Below, one piece after another: positions 35,396 to 46,675 of a stretch of 64,000 bases of DNA; position 1 is the first letter of the stretch; each line of letters starts with the position of its first letter. Where the stretch lies: contig KL197716.1 in NCBI GenBank assembly GCA_000697665.1, positions 1,320,214 to 1,384,213 on the forward strand. The letters are read 5' to 3'. The notes under the pieces were generated by a model. The model was not told where the DNA came from. It ran no database searches and worked only from the letters and a program-made list of their open reading frames with translations. Both the position numbers and the translations under genes were made by a program. Source of the stretch: Jaapia argillacea MUCL 33604. Its lineage: Eukaryota; Basidiomycota; Agaricomycetes; Jaapiales; Jaapiaceae.

Positions 35396-36718
35396 ATGGT
35401 GAGGGCACATTCAAACACTATGTCCGATAATACCTGACGCATCTACAGCCAGACATTCGAGAGCGCGATATTTTCGGTTCTGACTCCGAGTTGTCGGAGG
35501 AGGAAGGTATGTTTCTTCCACTTGTCTCAGCGCTCATTGACCGAGCTTGGTCCAGATCTCCCGCAGCAGCAAGTACGGCGACGCTCGCCAGCTCCAGCAG
35601 CGGACGATTACGAGTCTTCTGCAGACTCTGGTGACGAGTATGTCCAAGAAAGGGCTGCCGCCCCCAAACCAAAGAAACGCCGCACGAAACCACGACGGGA
35701 CGATGATGACGAGGAACGGAGACCGACGCAAAAGAAGAGGAAACGACGGCCTATGGCAGAGGAGGATCTTAGCCAGTTACCTCCGGAGGAAGGTGAGCTT
35801 CCACCCTAGATGTTCCCTTCCATGCTCGTCCTTTAATCGCGCCGCAAATCGGTAGCGAATAAGATGAAACTGGATATGCAAATTGAGGCAATCCTGAAGC
35901 CCAAAAAGTCTTCGCGCCCGAAACGGAAGAAGAAGGACGAAGAGGAGGTGCTTGACCGCTTTGCCGACGAAGAGGTATCACGCCTTCGAGAGGCCATGCT
36001 AACGGCTGCCGACGACGACGATCAAGCCAACAAGGATAAACTACCAGCCTCCTCCAAGCTCAGGATGTTACCTCAAGTTATGGATGTTCTGCGCAAGTGA
36101 GTCTGACCCCAACTTTCCTAAACACCCCCTAATCCACTACTCCTCAGGACCTCTCTTGCCCAGTCTATAATCGACAACAACCTTCTGGAAGGCGTACGGC
36201 GTTTCCTCGAGCCACTTCCCGATCGGTCCCTCCCAGCTCTTAACATCCAGCGCGAGATCTTTGGCATCCTATTCAAGATGGAATTTATCGACAGCAGCGT
36301 CCTCAAAGAATCCCGCTTGGGCCGAGTAGTTCTCTTCTACACGAAATGCAAACGAGTCACGCCAGACGTTTCTCGAGCAGCTGAAAACCTCGTTTCAAAG
36401 TGGTCGCGGCCAATCATCAAACGAAGTGCTTCCTACAGGGATCGCGTCATCCCCATCGCACAAGAAGCCGATGGTACCCCTCTTACACAGGAGCGTCTCA
36501 AAGCCATCCTGGCTCGGGCGAAGGAGAATGACAAGAACAGGGTCAGGAAGAATGCAGTTATGATTCCGCAGAGAAGTCTTGGCAGTTATACGGTTGCACC
36601 GAGGATGGATGGTGGGTTCAGGAAGAACAACGCTACTGTGGATGCCGAGATTGAGAGGAGAAAGAGGTATGCTGACAGAATGAGGAACCTAACGAGGAAG
36701 GTGACGAATAAGGGGTGA
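35396..36718 (+). CDS. IWS1: Transcription elongation factor Iws1/Spn1, with an ATG-only first coding exon
   Basis: Iws1/Spn1 travels with RNA polymerase II and Spt6. The first coding exon is just the ATG (35396-35398): a GT donor follows at once and the acceptor at 35447-35448 opens PDIRERDIFGSDSELSEEE. The next introns are about 35507-35555 and 35792-35850. The N-terminal third is acidic and Lys-rich. The conserved core starts at LDMQIEAILKPKKSSRPKRK and EEVLDRFADEEVSRLREAM, then LRMLPQVMDVLRK, TSLAQSIIDNNLLEGVRRFL, LPALNIQREIFGILFKM and SRLGRVVLFYTKCKRVTPDV, ending RDRVIPIAQE (TFIIS N-terminal-domain/LW-type helical fold). TGA is at 36716-36718. An upstream out-of-frame start is not needed, because the exon joint restores the usual family N-terminus. 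Confidence 0.92.
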
Positions 36719-38414
36719 CCTTGTCTTCGATAGGAGCTGCAGGATTCACTTTCTTTCTTCCGTTTCTTGTTGATCCTCCTTTCTTGTTATCGTTGCCAGT
36801 TTTCTGTTGTACGAAGCTTCAGGATCCGCACGTTGTGTGATTCCTCGAAACTTTTGTTTCTATCTGGATACCCCTTCCATTCTGTATTCTTTCAGCATAC
36901 GAGCCGGCGCCGGGACGAACGTGGTCGGAATACCGGAATCCTGACAACGTTTGGACAACGTTATGTTCCTCGGTGCCGTTGAGTCCGAAAATACCTCGGT
37001 GCCTTGCATGCTGATCCGGGGAACATGGAAGATGCTGTAACTTTTCATACAGACAAACTCAAACCCTGACGGATTTTGGGTTCTTTCGCCGGGTGCTGCA
37101 TCGCACCATATCGATTCAATCAACAGAGGAAAATATTCGGGATATTCAGTTAGCGCCCAATCGAGTATTCTTACCGTCAGGCTTACCCTGACCCTGACGA
37201 AGGCGGTACAGTGAGCCATGAGGCGTCGTTGCGCGGTAGGGTGCAGCCTTCGACTATGAAATTTTCAAAATATTTTGGAGTTGCACATGACAACAGAGCG
37301 CAACGATCGCGACGATGACGATCGCGCCCTTGCAACCGTGAGGTATTGAGGAACGATGTGGGCCAGAAGCACCGATGGCGGTGGCACATTTCGAATTCGC
37401 TGACTCTTCGGCGGCATCGATGATCTTGCATTGCAGCGTTTATCAACGCAGAGGTTGGAGGGCTGGGCACGTTCGCGTCGAGGTTTGCCTCATCAGAACT
37501 GCTCCGGAGTCTGAGCTTCAACATCACGCTCACTGGTTTTTACAATTACAGGTTCTTGCTGCGATATGGGCATCGCCTCAAGGATCCAATTGAAGGCGGA
37601 CATGAGGTGGCTGCGCGGCGTGCGCCCAGGATGTATTTTGTGTAATAAATGGTGGCATAGACACCGGTCGATATGGGAGGGACAGGTGACGGTCGCAGGT
37701 CTTCGCAGAGAAGCGTTGATGGGAGCTTGGATGACGTTGGAGCGAAGATGTCATATAAACGAGGCGCGAGGGGCTATAGCTTGGCGCGTATAACTTGGCA
37801 ACAACGGTGGTCGGTGTTACTGTATGAGTTAGGGAACTGTATTGAACGAAGTTTTGGAGAATGCTGTCAGGGTGGGTCCGCCTGTGCAAGAAATTAGAAG
37901 GCGGTTTCGTTGTGAGGTGAGGTGGCGCTAGGCTGTAAATGAGTGTTGGGACCATGTTCCATATTATACCGGACATCGCTCGCCTACAAATTCTGCGGAA
38001 GAGAGACACCGTAATGAGTTTAAGACCACGGACACCTGGACGATTCGGAAATTGACCTCTCTGTCGAAGGGACTGAACGGAAAATCATGAAGTGATCAGA
38101 GAGATCCAGAAGGCCGCATATTCTGTCAGGTTGAAAGAGCAAGTGGTGAACGAAGATCCATAAAAAAATCCCAATCAACTAGCCTTGTTCGTAGAGGCGA
38201 GAAAACTGAATACGCCCCTTCATAGTTTTCAATTCTCTCTGCTGGGTGCAAGGCCAACCATATCGAACTCCTCTACACTTTGAGCACTTGCCAAAAGCCA
38301 GGACCGCATGAGATGATGATCGCAGTTGCGTCGATGAGGAGCATCTGGGTGAGCGACATGGGCTACGATCGACACCCCAATACCTTCATAGTATTAGCAA
38401 ATTTCCTCCGTTCA
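36719..38414. other. Intergenic before the duplicated region, no gene seen
   Basis: 1.7 kb with no gene I can support. Frames of about 115-145 codons on the minus strand (36860-37219, 37183-37533, 37578-38009) resemble no family and have the uneven composition of chance frames. Confidence 0.35.
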
Positions 38415-38960
38415 GCTTATGATTGGTCTCCAACCACGAATGGTGGAATGGTCTTGTGAGACAACGGCCGGTGCAAATGACGAGGGTGAAGTAGTATTCC
38501 GCGCAGAGAATACGCTACGCCACAGGAATGTCGACTTGGTGAATCCAATAACGCCAAAAGGGACGCCAGTGCTAGTGGCTAGGAATGCTAGTCGAACGGT
38601 GAAAAGAGGAGGAACGATACGGGGAGCGCAGCTGGAGACGATCATTGCGTATCCAGAGAGAGAGGGAGAACAAAGTGGAGGAGTGGATGAGAAAGAGTGC
38701 CACGAAGGCAGCGCTTACTTCCGTATTGAGGCCCATCAGGCTAGTTGTCGGGAATTCTCGAACGCATGAGACCGAATAGGGGCCCCCGGTCTGAAGCATG
38801 AGAATCGCATAGATGTGCGAATTCAAAGCTATGGCCAGACAGGTGATGTATTTTGATGCAATGAAGATAAGCTGAGCAGGGCAGGTGAACTAGATCACGA
38901 CGGATACAAAACTCTTCGACATGCCAACAAGATAGGGACGGCCCAGATGTACGAATGTAT
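38415..38960. other. Diverged block shared by both units, coding status open
   Basis: This block aligns with 41715-42010. Translated on the minus strand both units share STGV.FGV.G....T.LW and ARN.TS; on the plus strand they share FRA.N, TPK.TPVL and R..SR. Neither frame is clearly favoured, and frames end at different places. It may be the remains of a gene duplicated along with RTA1. Confidence 0.35.
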
Positions 38961-40279
38961 CGTCCTGAAGTAGTGTCGGTAGCATAGTTCGTCACTGCGA
39001 AGCGGATTGAGGGTGGGTATCATAGAGCTAACATGATAAAGACATCTCTACGCGCAAAATATTTGTCGGAGGAAGGTCGGTGACTCAGGGAACTCTGATA
39101 CTGCCATTCCGGGAGGTGGTTGTTTGGTCGTAGCTTGAGATCCTAACAACCATAAATAGTGTCCAAATAGAGCGGAAATATTGCTATGCAGCGTCCTGAG
39201 TGCTGCAGCCTAGTCGATACAGTACTTGTGAATTCTCTTCCAGAATATCTTCCCTCTTCGGCACTATGGGCTTACCAGAGTCTTCAAGGTCGTCCTTGGG
39301 TAAGTTTCTAATCGAGCCTGTCTATCGACCTTCAGTCACGGTATGGATGTAGGCTGAAGACTTGGTCCTCAAAATATCCTTGGTTTGCTTGCAACATGAC
39401 TCTCTTCGTGATTCAGACAACGTGAAGAGGCATACCGCTTTACCATGAGAATGTTCTGGTTCGAGACGTCGACTCTACTAAGTACTAGGAGCCACTCATT
39501 CTTGTCGCTATTTCTTGATCTTACTCCTACCCTGGAGCTTCACGGGACCTGCCGCACATCCATACCATCATCCTTTCGCTGGTCCTTAGGCGCCTTTCTG
39601 AACCCCTCACAAGTCCCAACCTATGTTGCCAGGAGTCGGCTCGATCACCATTTTGATGCTGGGACGAGGGTAGGACCAGTGTCTAATGGAGGCCAAATCA
39701 CCACGCTCATCGCCACAACCTGAGCGCAGTTGGATCGCAGCATCATTTGCCCAGCCAAAGACTTCTGGTCTCTCCCTTATATCCGTTCGCATCGGCACCG
39801 ATAATCTATACTGTGCTCTATGCGATCATTATGTGGAATTCATCAAGCCCTGAACTCGACTGCGGCACCGATGGGATTTGCCTGACGGGTCCGACTCTCA
39901 CTCAAAAGCTTGACTGCGTGAACCAAAGTAATTGTTACGTTTAGGCCTCGACCTTGGCAGCAGTCCGCAGTCGTCCTCACCCAACTCTCAGCTGAGTGTA
40001 ACCCCAGCCCAGCCCTTCATCACTACGAGGATGCTGCGGCACAGTTCTTTCGTTACCGCTGTGGACGGTGCTGGACGACCGCTGTAATCTCCTACAAACT
40101 TGTACAGCCTCTGAGGAATTAAGGTGTTCAACGGATGACTTTTATACTCTTCGATTGGACAATCACCACAACATCATCCTCATTTCCCAAGCGCATTTGA
40201 GTACCTCCTTCCTTGGGTGCTTCAGATTTAGGATCGGAACCCGGTAGATTCCAAGCTCAAGACAACCGACCTCACCAAG

Positions 40280-41375
40280 ATGGGAAAATGCATTGGTTCG
40301 TCGACTAATCCTTTCCATCACTGACTTTCTCCCGCCTAACTCGTTCCCCTTCCAGATCCCCATGACTCCAACGCCGCCTTCCTCTACTGTGCCTCAACCC
40401 CCGCTGCGATCCTCTTTAGCGTCCTCTTCGGCCTGAGCACCATAGCCCACATCTCACAAGCCATCATATATCGCAAAAAGTTTTGCTGGATCATCATCAT
40501 GGCAGCCCTCTGGGAAACGGGTGGTTTCGTCACCCGTGTCCTCGCCACTCTCAACCAAAGCGTCATCACATTCGTTTTCCCGAGTCAGATTTTAATTCTG
40601 TTGGCTCCGCTGTGGATAAATGCCTTTTGCTACGTTGTGCTTGGCAGAATGGTGCATTATTTTTTGCCTGATCAGAGCGTGGCTAGGATCAAGGCGAGGA
40701 GATTGGCTACGTTGTTTGTACTCCTTGACATCACGTACGTTTCTTGGTCTGGAGCGACCGTATTATCGACTGACCACGCCCACCTGTTTTTTCACCTAGT
40801 GCGTTGTTGATTCAAGGCACTGGCGGTAGTATGACGAGCAGCACCGACTCTAAAACCATCACTCTCGGACTTCATATTTACATGGGCGGGATCGGACTCC
40901 AGGAACTATTCATTCTACTGTTCATCGTCCTGGTCATACAATTCCACAAGAAAGCTATCCTGGCCGGTGATCTTCTGGGACGACCGACAGATTGGAGACG
41001 GCTTCTATACGTGCTGTATGCAACGTTAACACTCATCACGGTCAGGATCTTCTCAGTTACCCTCTTACATGCGCTGACTTGATTTTTCTGGGTATGAAGA
41101 TCCGTGTCATCTACCGCTTAGTCGAATTTTCCCAAGGAATTTACAACGCACTGACCATGCACGAAGCGTTCTTCTATTGCCTAGAAGCTATACCGATGCT
41201 TTCAGCCATGGTCCTGTACAATATCTGGCACCCTGGTCGGGTGCTCGTTGGTCCGGAGAGTGAGTTCCCCAAAAAGCCCAAGAAGGAGAAGAAGACCAGG
41301 AGGGAGAGGAAAGAGGAGAAGAAAAGGAAGGCAGAAGCCGTTCAGATGAGTGTGGTACCTGTTGAGCAGGTATGA
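40280..41375 (+). CDS. RTA1-domain membrane protein, copy 1
   Basis: RTA1-like proteins are fungal seven-helix membrane proteins linked to lipid (sphingoid base) export and resistance to toxic compounds. The ATG at 40280 gives MGKCID. An intron (about 40296-40356) leads to PHDSNAAFLYCASTPAAILF. Then come FSVLFGLSTIAHISQAIIYR, KKFCWIIIMAALWETGGFVT, VFPSQILILLAPLWINAFCY, SMTSSTDSKTITLGLHIYMG and LQELFILLFIVLVIQFHKKA. The last exon has IYRLVEFSQGIYNALTMHEA and FFYCLEAIPMLSAMVLYNIW, with the family motif .HEAFFY..E..PM. The C-terminal tail is Lys/Glu-rich. Introns two and three are about 40734-40799 and 41041-41099. TGA is at 41373-41375. It appears intact. Confidence 0.9.
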
Positions 41376-43436
41376 GGCGTCCATTCGAGATGGTCGTCGG
41401 GGGTTGGAGTCTCCGGCTGGTGTTGGATATTACTGTCATTTTGACTGCGGACCTTTTGGCCTTTGACATGGACTTGGACTCTTTTCGCGAGCCTTACTGT
41501 ACCGTTCAATTTCTGATGTTGTTTCGATCCTCACGACACTAGATATGAATCCTGGAATATATGTTGTGTGATGCATTCTCCCTCGATTGTATCAAGACCG
41601 AACTTCCAAGCACAACTGAGAAACAATATGACTGACCCGAATCCCTGACCTCTGGAACGACAACACACATAAAAGATCGATCATTTACACGACTGTGCTA
41701 GTCCAAAGTCCACCCATCCTTCGTCTCCGACCACCAATTGTGGGGTGCAGAGTTTGGCTTTCACAGGAAGAGAGAGCGGCCGGTACAAATGGCGGGGATG
41801 AAGTAGCATTCCGCGCCAAGAATGAGGCGTGCCACAGGGAGGTTACGTTTGAGTATCCGACAACGCCAAAAACGACGCCAGTGCTGGCGGTTAGGGATGT
41901 TAGTCGAATGGTGATATGGAAGAGGATGACACTATCTGGGGAGCGCAGCTGGAGACGATCCATTGACTATACAAAGAGGGGGGATGAGGCTATGTTGAGC
42001 AGGCGCAGGTGAACTGGATCACGACGAATTGAAAAGTCTTCCACATACTAGTACAACGGACATATAAGCGATCCAGATGACTATGGATATATCATCCTAA
42101 AAGTAGTGTCAGTACTAGTAGCATCGTTAGATCACTGCGAAGGGGATTGAGGTGGGTTTCATCTATTGTTGTTTGCATAAATCGTGAGAATCTCAGATTC
42201 CGCGAGAGAAAGGCGGCGCAGAAATTCGGCGGAAGACATGTTTGCAGAGACCGTGCAAGCAAAGGTATAGACACAATTCAACTTGTATTCTACTCAGTAA
42301 AATAGCCCCCATACCCTACTCCAAGGTTGAACCATGGCGGGAGCCGCACGGCATGGTTCAATTCTCAACTCCCCGCCCTCCATATCTCAGAACACAACTC
42401 TGCAGCCTGGTCAAACCAGGCTTCGTCACCATCATACGGTCAGTATGAGTACGTGGTAAATCACTCACACAAGAGTCATCCGATGCGATGGAGAAACTCG
42501 TGCCACAATTCCGCCCCCACATCCACAAGACCCTACACTCCAGAAATCGCGGTGACAAAAGATCTCGAAGGTGCATGGCGCGAAACAAGCCCAATACGAA
42601 GCCCCCGCAAGCCATGAGTGGTCGGAGAATCAGCCCATATGATGTTGATTGTCGAGGTTCGGGATAATTGACAAGTCGGGTTTGGCGAGTCTGTTTGCTG
42701 CCATTGCTTTGCAGGGTGGCTCGGGCATATTTTACGAGTTGAACACAGTATAGAAAGTAGAAGTAGGTAGTGTAGTGAGTGTTCGGGAAGTGATTCTTGC
42801 GACGAATTTCCCTTTCGCGTTTCTCTCGCGGAAACTGAGATTCTCACGATTTATGCAAACAACAATAGCGAAAAGATGAAGACATCGCCGCGCAGAATAT
42901 TTGTCCGAGGAGTCAGGGAACTCTGATACTGCCATTTCGGGAGGTGGTTGTTTGGCGGCAGCTTGGGATCATCTTGACAACAGTAAATACTAATATTCGA
43001 GGACCGCAGCCCACTTGGTCTCTACGATTCTCTTCCGGAATATTTCCAGGCCCTCTGTTTGAGACAGGTTCTACAGGTCCTACAGGATTTCAAGTCTCGT
43101 CTCCTTAGACAGTCACAGCTTACTATGGCTGATGATACTCTATGATACTCAACGCTCTGCAACCTCACAACTTTCAGTCCCTTGGTTCCTACTCAATAAC
43201 TTACTCGATAGGGGAGACAACTTCCCTGGAGCTGTAAGCCTGCCAGAGTCTTTAAGGTCGTCCTTAGGCTACCAAGCAACTACCCAGGGATATTCTGATG
43301 TGCTTGGCTTATCATAGCATCAAGACATTTTGATTCAAGTCAGATATTTTTGGTTCATGCTTTCAACGCTACTCTTCACGCATTCGGAATGACCAATTGG
43401 AATCCTGTGACACTCTAATTCGTGTTGCTACACGTA

Positions 43437-44465
43437 CTGTGGCTGACCCACTTACGGGTCAACACCACTAACGGGTCACTGGCCTGCCATACAAGCTCAT
43501 TCCGCTGTACCTCCAGGCTGAGTATCTAGATGTCTTACTATACATATGGTATCTATCTGGGCCAAACCAGGTGGGGTGAGATTGCGTATTCGTCGAGTAA
43601 ATGAGACGCCAGTCGAGCAGACCGTCGAAAATGACCATTTCAGGATCACCTGGGATGCGAAACTGACGCGTCTCGCCTCTTGCACCACAAGGGCTGCACC
43701 CCATTACAAGAGGTCAAGACTACCCGAAAGCCAGTATTCTATAGTCGGGAAAACAAATTTGGTTCACCCCGAACAGAGAGGTATGAGCTGAGTTATAGGC
43801 TGATCTTTTCTGGAGTGGATTTGAGTCTCCTGGTACCGGTGTTGCATTGCTGCATCAACGGAAGTGACGGTACCACCTGTGGGACCCCTTGAGTCCATAG
43901 GAATACACTATTAGATTGCCATCCCCAATTTTGAAATATTTTATTGATTTTTTCTGTTGCGCAATGAGGGGGTTGGTCATCATGGGCAGTGGGCAAGTAA
44001 ATCCGATGCTCCACATTCATCCCCAAGCTAAGTGGAATGGAGAAAGCTCAATGGCACACAAGGGTGGATTATGTCAGTTCCAGATTCTTTTCAGCATAGC
44101 ATCTGAACGCATATGTGGAGCAAACCCTCGGAGAGACGTGATGCAGCGCCGGCGCGTCGAGCAACGCGCCAATTTATTGAACACGTGCTGGCGTGGCGTT
44201 GTTCTCATAGCCAATGGAATCGTCCAAATCCTGGCTCTCACGGTGGCCCGTTTGTCGGGTTTTTTCAGGTGTCCTTCTCGACAGAGGAGCGTCGAAAATC
44301 TATTCAGGGCAATGGGATGCCTCAAGGGGATCACAGTAAGATGGCATGAGTGTATTCATGAGATCGTCCCGGACATCCTCCAGTTGTCAGAAAAAAAATC
44401 GGGGCTGTAATCGTTGAGATAAGTCCAGGTCATTGCGACCTGACCCGGATGTGGGTCAACCACAG
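43437..44465. mobile_element. 1.03 kb element with terminal inverted repeats, TA flanks
   Basis: The left end reads CTGTGGCTGACCCAC and the right end, read inwards from the other strand, CTGTGGTTGACCCAC. The repeats continue with some differences to CGGGTCA. A TA lies outside each end (43435-43436 and 44466-44467), as in Tc1/mariner-type insertions. Two direct copies of ACGGGTCA follow the left repeat. The longest internal frame (43916-44410, plus, about 160 codons) shows no transposase motif I know, so the element looks non-autonomous. The matching place in unit 1 (about 39500-39530) lacks it. The family name is tentative. Confidence 0.7.
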
Positions 44466-45221
44466 TAGTCTTTCTCCTGCCGTGAAGCTTCACTGAACCT
44501 GCCGACGCCCGAGTTGACACCATTGGAAAGCCGTTCATCCTTTCGCTGGTCCTTGGGTGTATCTCTGAATCGCTGCCAATATGTCACCCAGAGTCGGTTT
44601 GATCGCCGTTTTGCTGCTGGCACAATCCCCAGGGCAGCAGCGGTGTCTATTGCGGGTCAATGACCACCCTCATCGCCACACACAGTTTGATCGCAGTACC
44701 TTTTGCCAAGGCATAGGCTGCCTAGCAGCCACTATCACATCCATTAATTTCACATCGGAACCGAGCATCTATGCTATGCGTCTTCCTGACCTGTGGGATC
44801 ATTGTGCGCAACGATGGGACTTGCCTTACGGGACCGACTCTCACCCAAAAGCTTGACTGCGTGAACCAAAGTAATTACGTCTACGCCTTGACCCTGGCAG
44901 TCCGCAGTCGTCTTCACACAACTCTCAAGTGAGTGGAACCCCAGCCCTGCCTTCATCACTACGAGATCGGATGCTGCGGCCCAGTTCTTGCGTTACCGCT
45001 GTGGACGGCGCTGGACGACCGTTGTATGTTCCTACAAACTTGTACCGCCTCTTGGAGGAAGCAAGATGTCCAACGGGTAGCTTTTATACTGCTCGATTTG
45101 ACAATCAACACAATATCATCCCCCAACTTCCAAGCGCATTGAGCACCTCCTTCCTTGGGTGCTTCAGATTTAGGATCGGAACCCGGTGGATTCCAAGTTC
45201 AAAACAATCGACCTCATCAAG

Positions 45222-46318
45222 ATGGGAAAGTGCCTTGGTTCGTCCACCAATCCCTTCCACCGCGTGGTCTTTTCCCGCCTAACTGCTTCCCCTTCCAGAT
45301 CCCCATGACTCCAACGCCGCCTTCCTCTACTGTGCCTCAACCCCCGCTGCGATCCTCTTTAGCGTCCTCTTCGGCCTCAGCACCATAGCCCACATTTCAC
45401 AAGCCATCATCTATCGCAAAAAGTTTTGTTGGATCATCATCATGGCAGCCCTCTGGGAAACGGGTGGTTTCGTCACCCGTGTCCTCGCCACTCTCAACCA
45501 AAGCGTCATCACATTCGTTTTCCCGAGTCAGATTTTAATTCTGTTGGCTCCGCTGTGGATAAATGCATTTTGTTACGTTGTGCTTGGGAGAATGGTGCAT
45601 TATTTTTTGCCTGATCAGAGCGTGGCTAGGATCAAGGCGAGGAGATTGGCTACGTTGTTTGTACTCCTTGACATCACGTACGTTTCTTAGTCTGGAGCGA
45701 CCGTATTATCGACTGATCCTGTCCCGCTGGTTTTTTCCTCTAGTGCGTTGTTGATTCAAGGCACTGGCGGTAGTATGACGAGCAGCACCGACTCTAAAAC
45801 CATCACCCTCGGACTTCATATTTACATGGGCGGGATCGGACTCCAGGAACTATTCATCCTACTATTCATCATCCTGGTCATACAGTTCCACAAGAAAGCC
45901 ATCCTGGCTGGTGATCTCCTGGGACGACCGACGGATTGGAGACGACTCTTATACGTCCTGTATGCAACGTTAACACTCATCACGGTCAGCATCTTCTCAG
46001 TTACCCTCCTATATGCGCTAACTTTATTTTCTGGCTGTGAAGATCCGTGTCATCTACCGCTTGGTCGAATTTTCCCAAGGAATTTACAACGCACTGACCA
46101 TGCACGAAGCGTTCTTCTATTGCTTAGAAGCTGTACCGATGCTTTCAGCCATGGTCCTCTACAATATCTGGCACCCTGGTCGGGTGCTCGTTGGTCCCGA
46201 GAGCGAGTTCCCGAAAAAGCCCAAGAAGGAGAAGAAGACCAGGAGGGAGAGGAAAGAGGAGAAGAGAAGAAAGGCAGAAGCCGTTCAGATAAGTGTGGTA
46301 CCTGTTGAGCAGGTGTGA
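45222..46318 (+). CDS. RTA1-domain membrane protein, copy 2
   Basis: The second RTA1-like gene, with the same exon plan as copy 1: ATG at 45222 (MGKCLD), introns about 45238-45298, 45678-45742 and 45985-46037, and TGA at 46316-46318. The protein differs by only a few residues (for example ID to LD near the start, IVL to IIL in LQELFILLFI.LVIQFHKKA, AIPML to AVPML, and KKRK to KRRK in the tail). All membrane segments and the .HEAFFY..E..PM motif are kept. The frame is intact, so both copies are probably made. Its silent sites are also nearly identical to copy 1 over long tracts, unlike the upstream DNA of the two units. Confidence 0.9.
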
Positions 46319-46675
46319 GACGTCCATTCGAGATGGTCGTCGGAGGTTGGAATCTCCAGCTGGCGTTGGACATTACTGTCATTTTGACTGCGGACCTTTT
46401 GGCCTTTGATATGGACTTGGACTCTTTTCGCGAGCCTTCCTGTATCGTTCAGTTCCTGATGTTGTTTCGATCCCTCACGAGACTAGATATGTATCCTAGA
46501 ATATATGTTGTGCGATGCATTCTCCCTCGATTGTATCAGGACCAAACTTCCAAGTACAACTGAGAAACAATCTGACTGATCCGAATCCACTACATCTAGC
46601 ACAACAACACACATAAACGATAGATAATTTACAAGTCTCCGCCAGTCCAAAGTCCATCCCAACTCCCAAAGTCCC

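Larger units (their letters stand above)
38415..41700. repeat. Tandem segmental duplication, unit 1
   Basis: The left unit of a head-to-tail duplication. It starts near the segment around 38415-38650 that matches 41715-41950, and runs through a diverged upstream part to the first RTA1 gene and its 3' flank. Shared landmarks are gtggttgtttgg (39115 and 42945), gagtctt.aaggtcgtcctt (39270 and 43245) and aaaagcttgactgcgtgaac (39906 and 44852). Similarity is patchy upstream of about 40140 and very high from there through the gene. Confidence 0.8.
41701..46660. repeat. Tandem segmental duplication, unit 2
   Basis: The right unit of the duplication, about 1.7 kb longer than unit 1. Roughly 1.03 kb of the excess is the insertion at 43437-44465; the rest is scattered length difference in the upstream part. 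The unit ends just before the 3' end of the next gene (46676). The shared tail agtccaaagtcca is found at 41700 and 46645. Confidence 0.8.
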
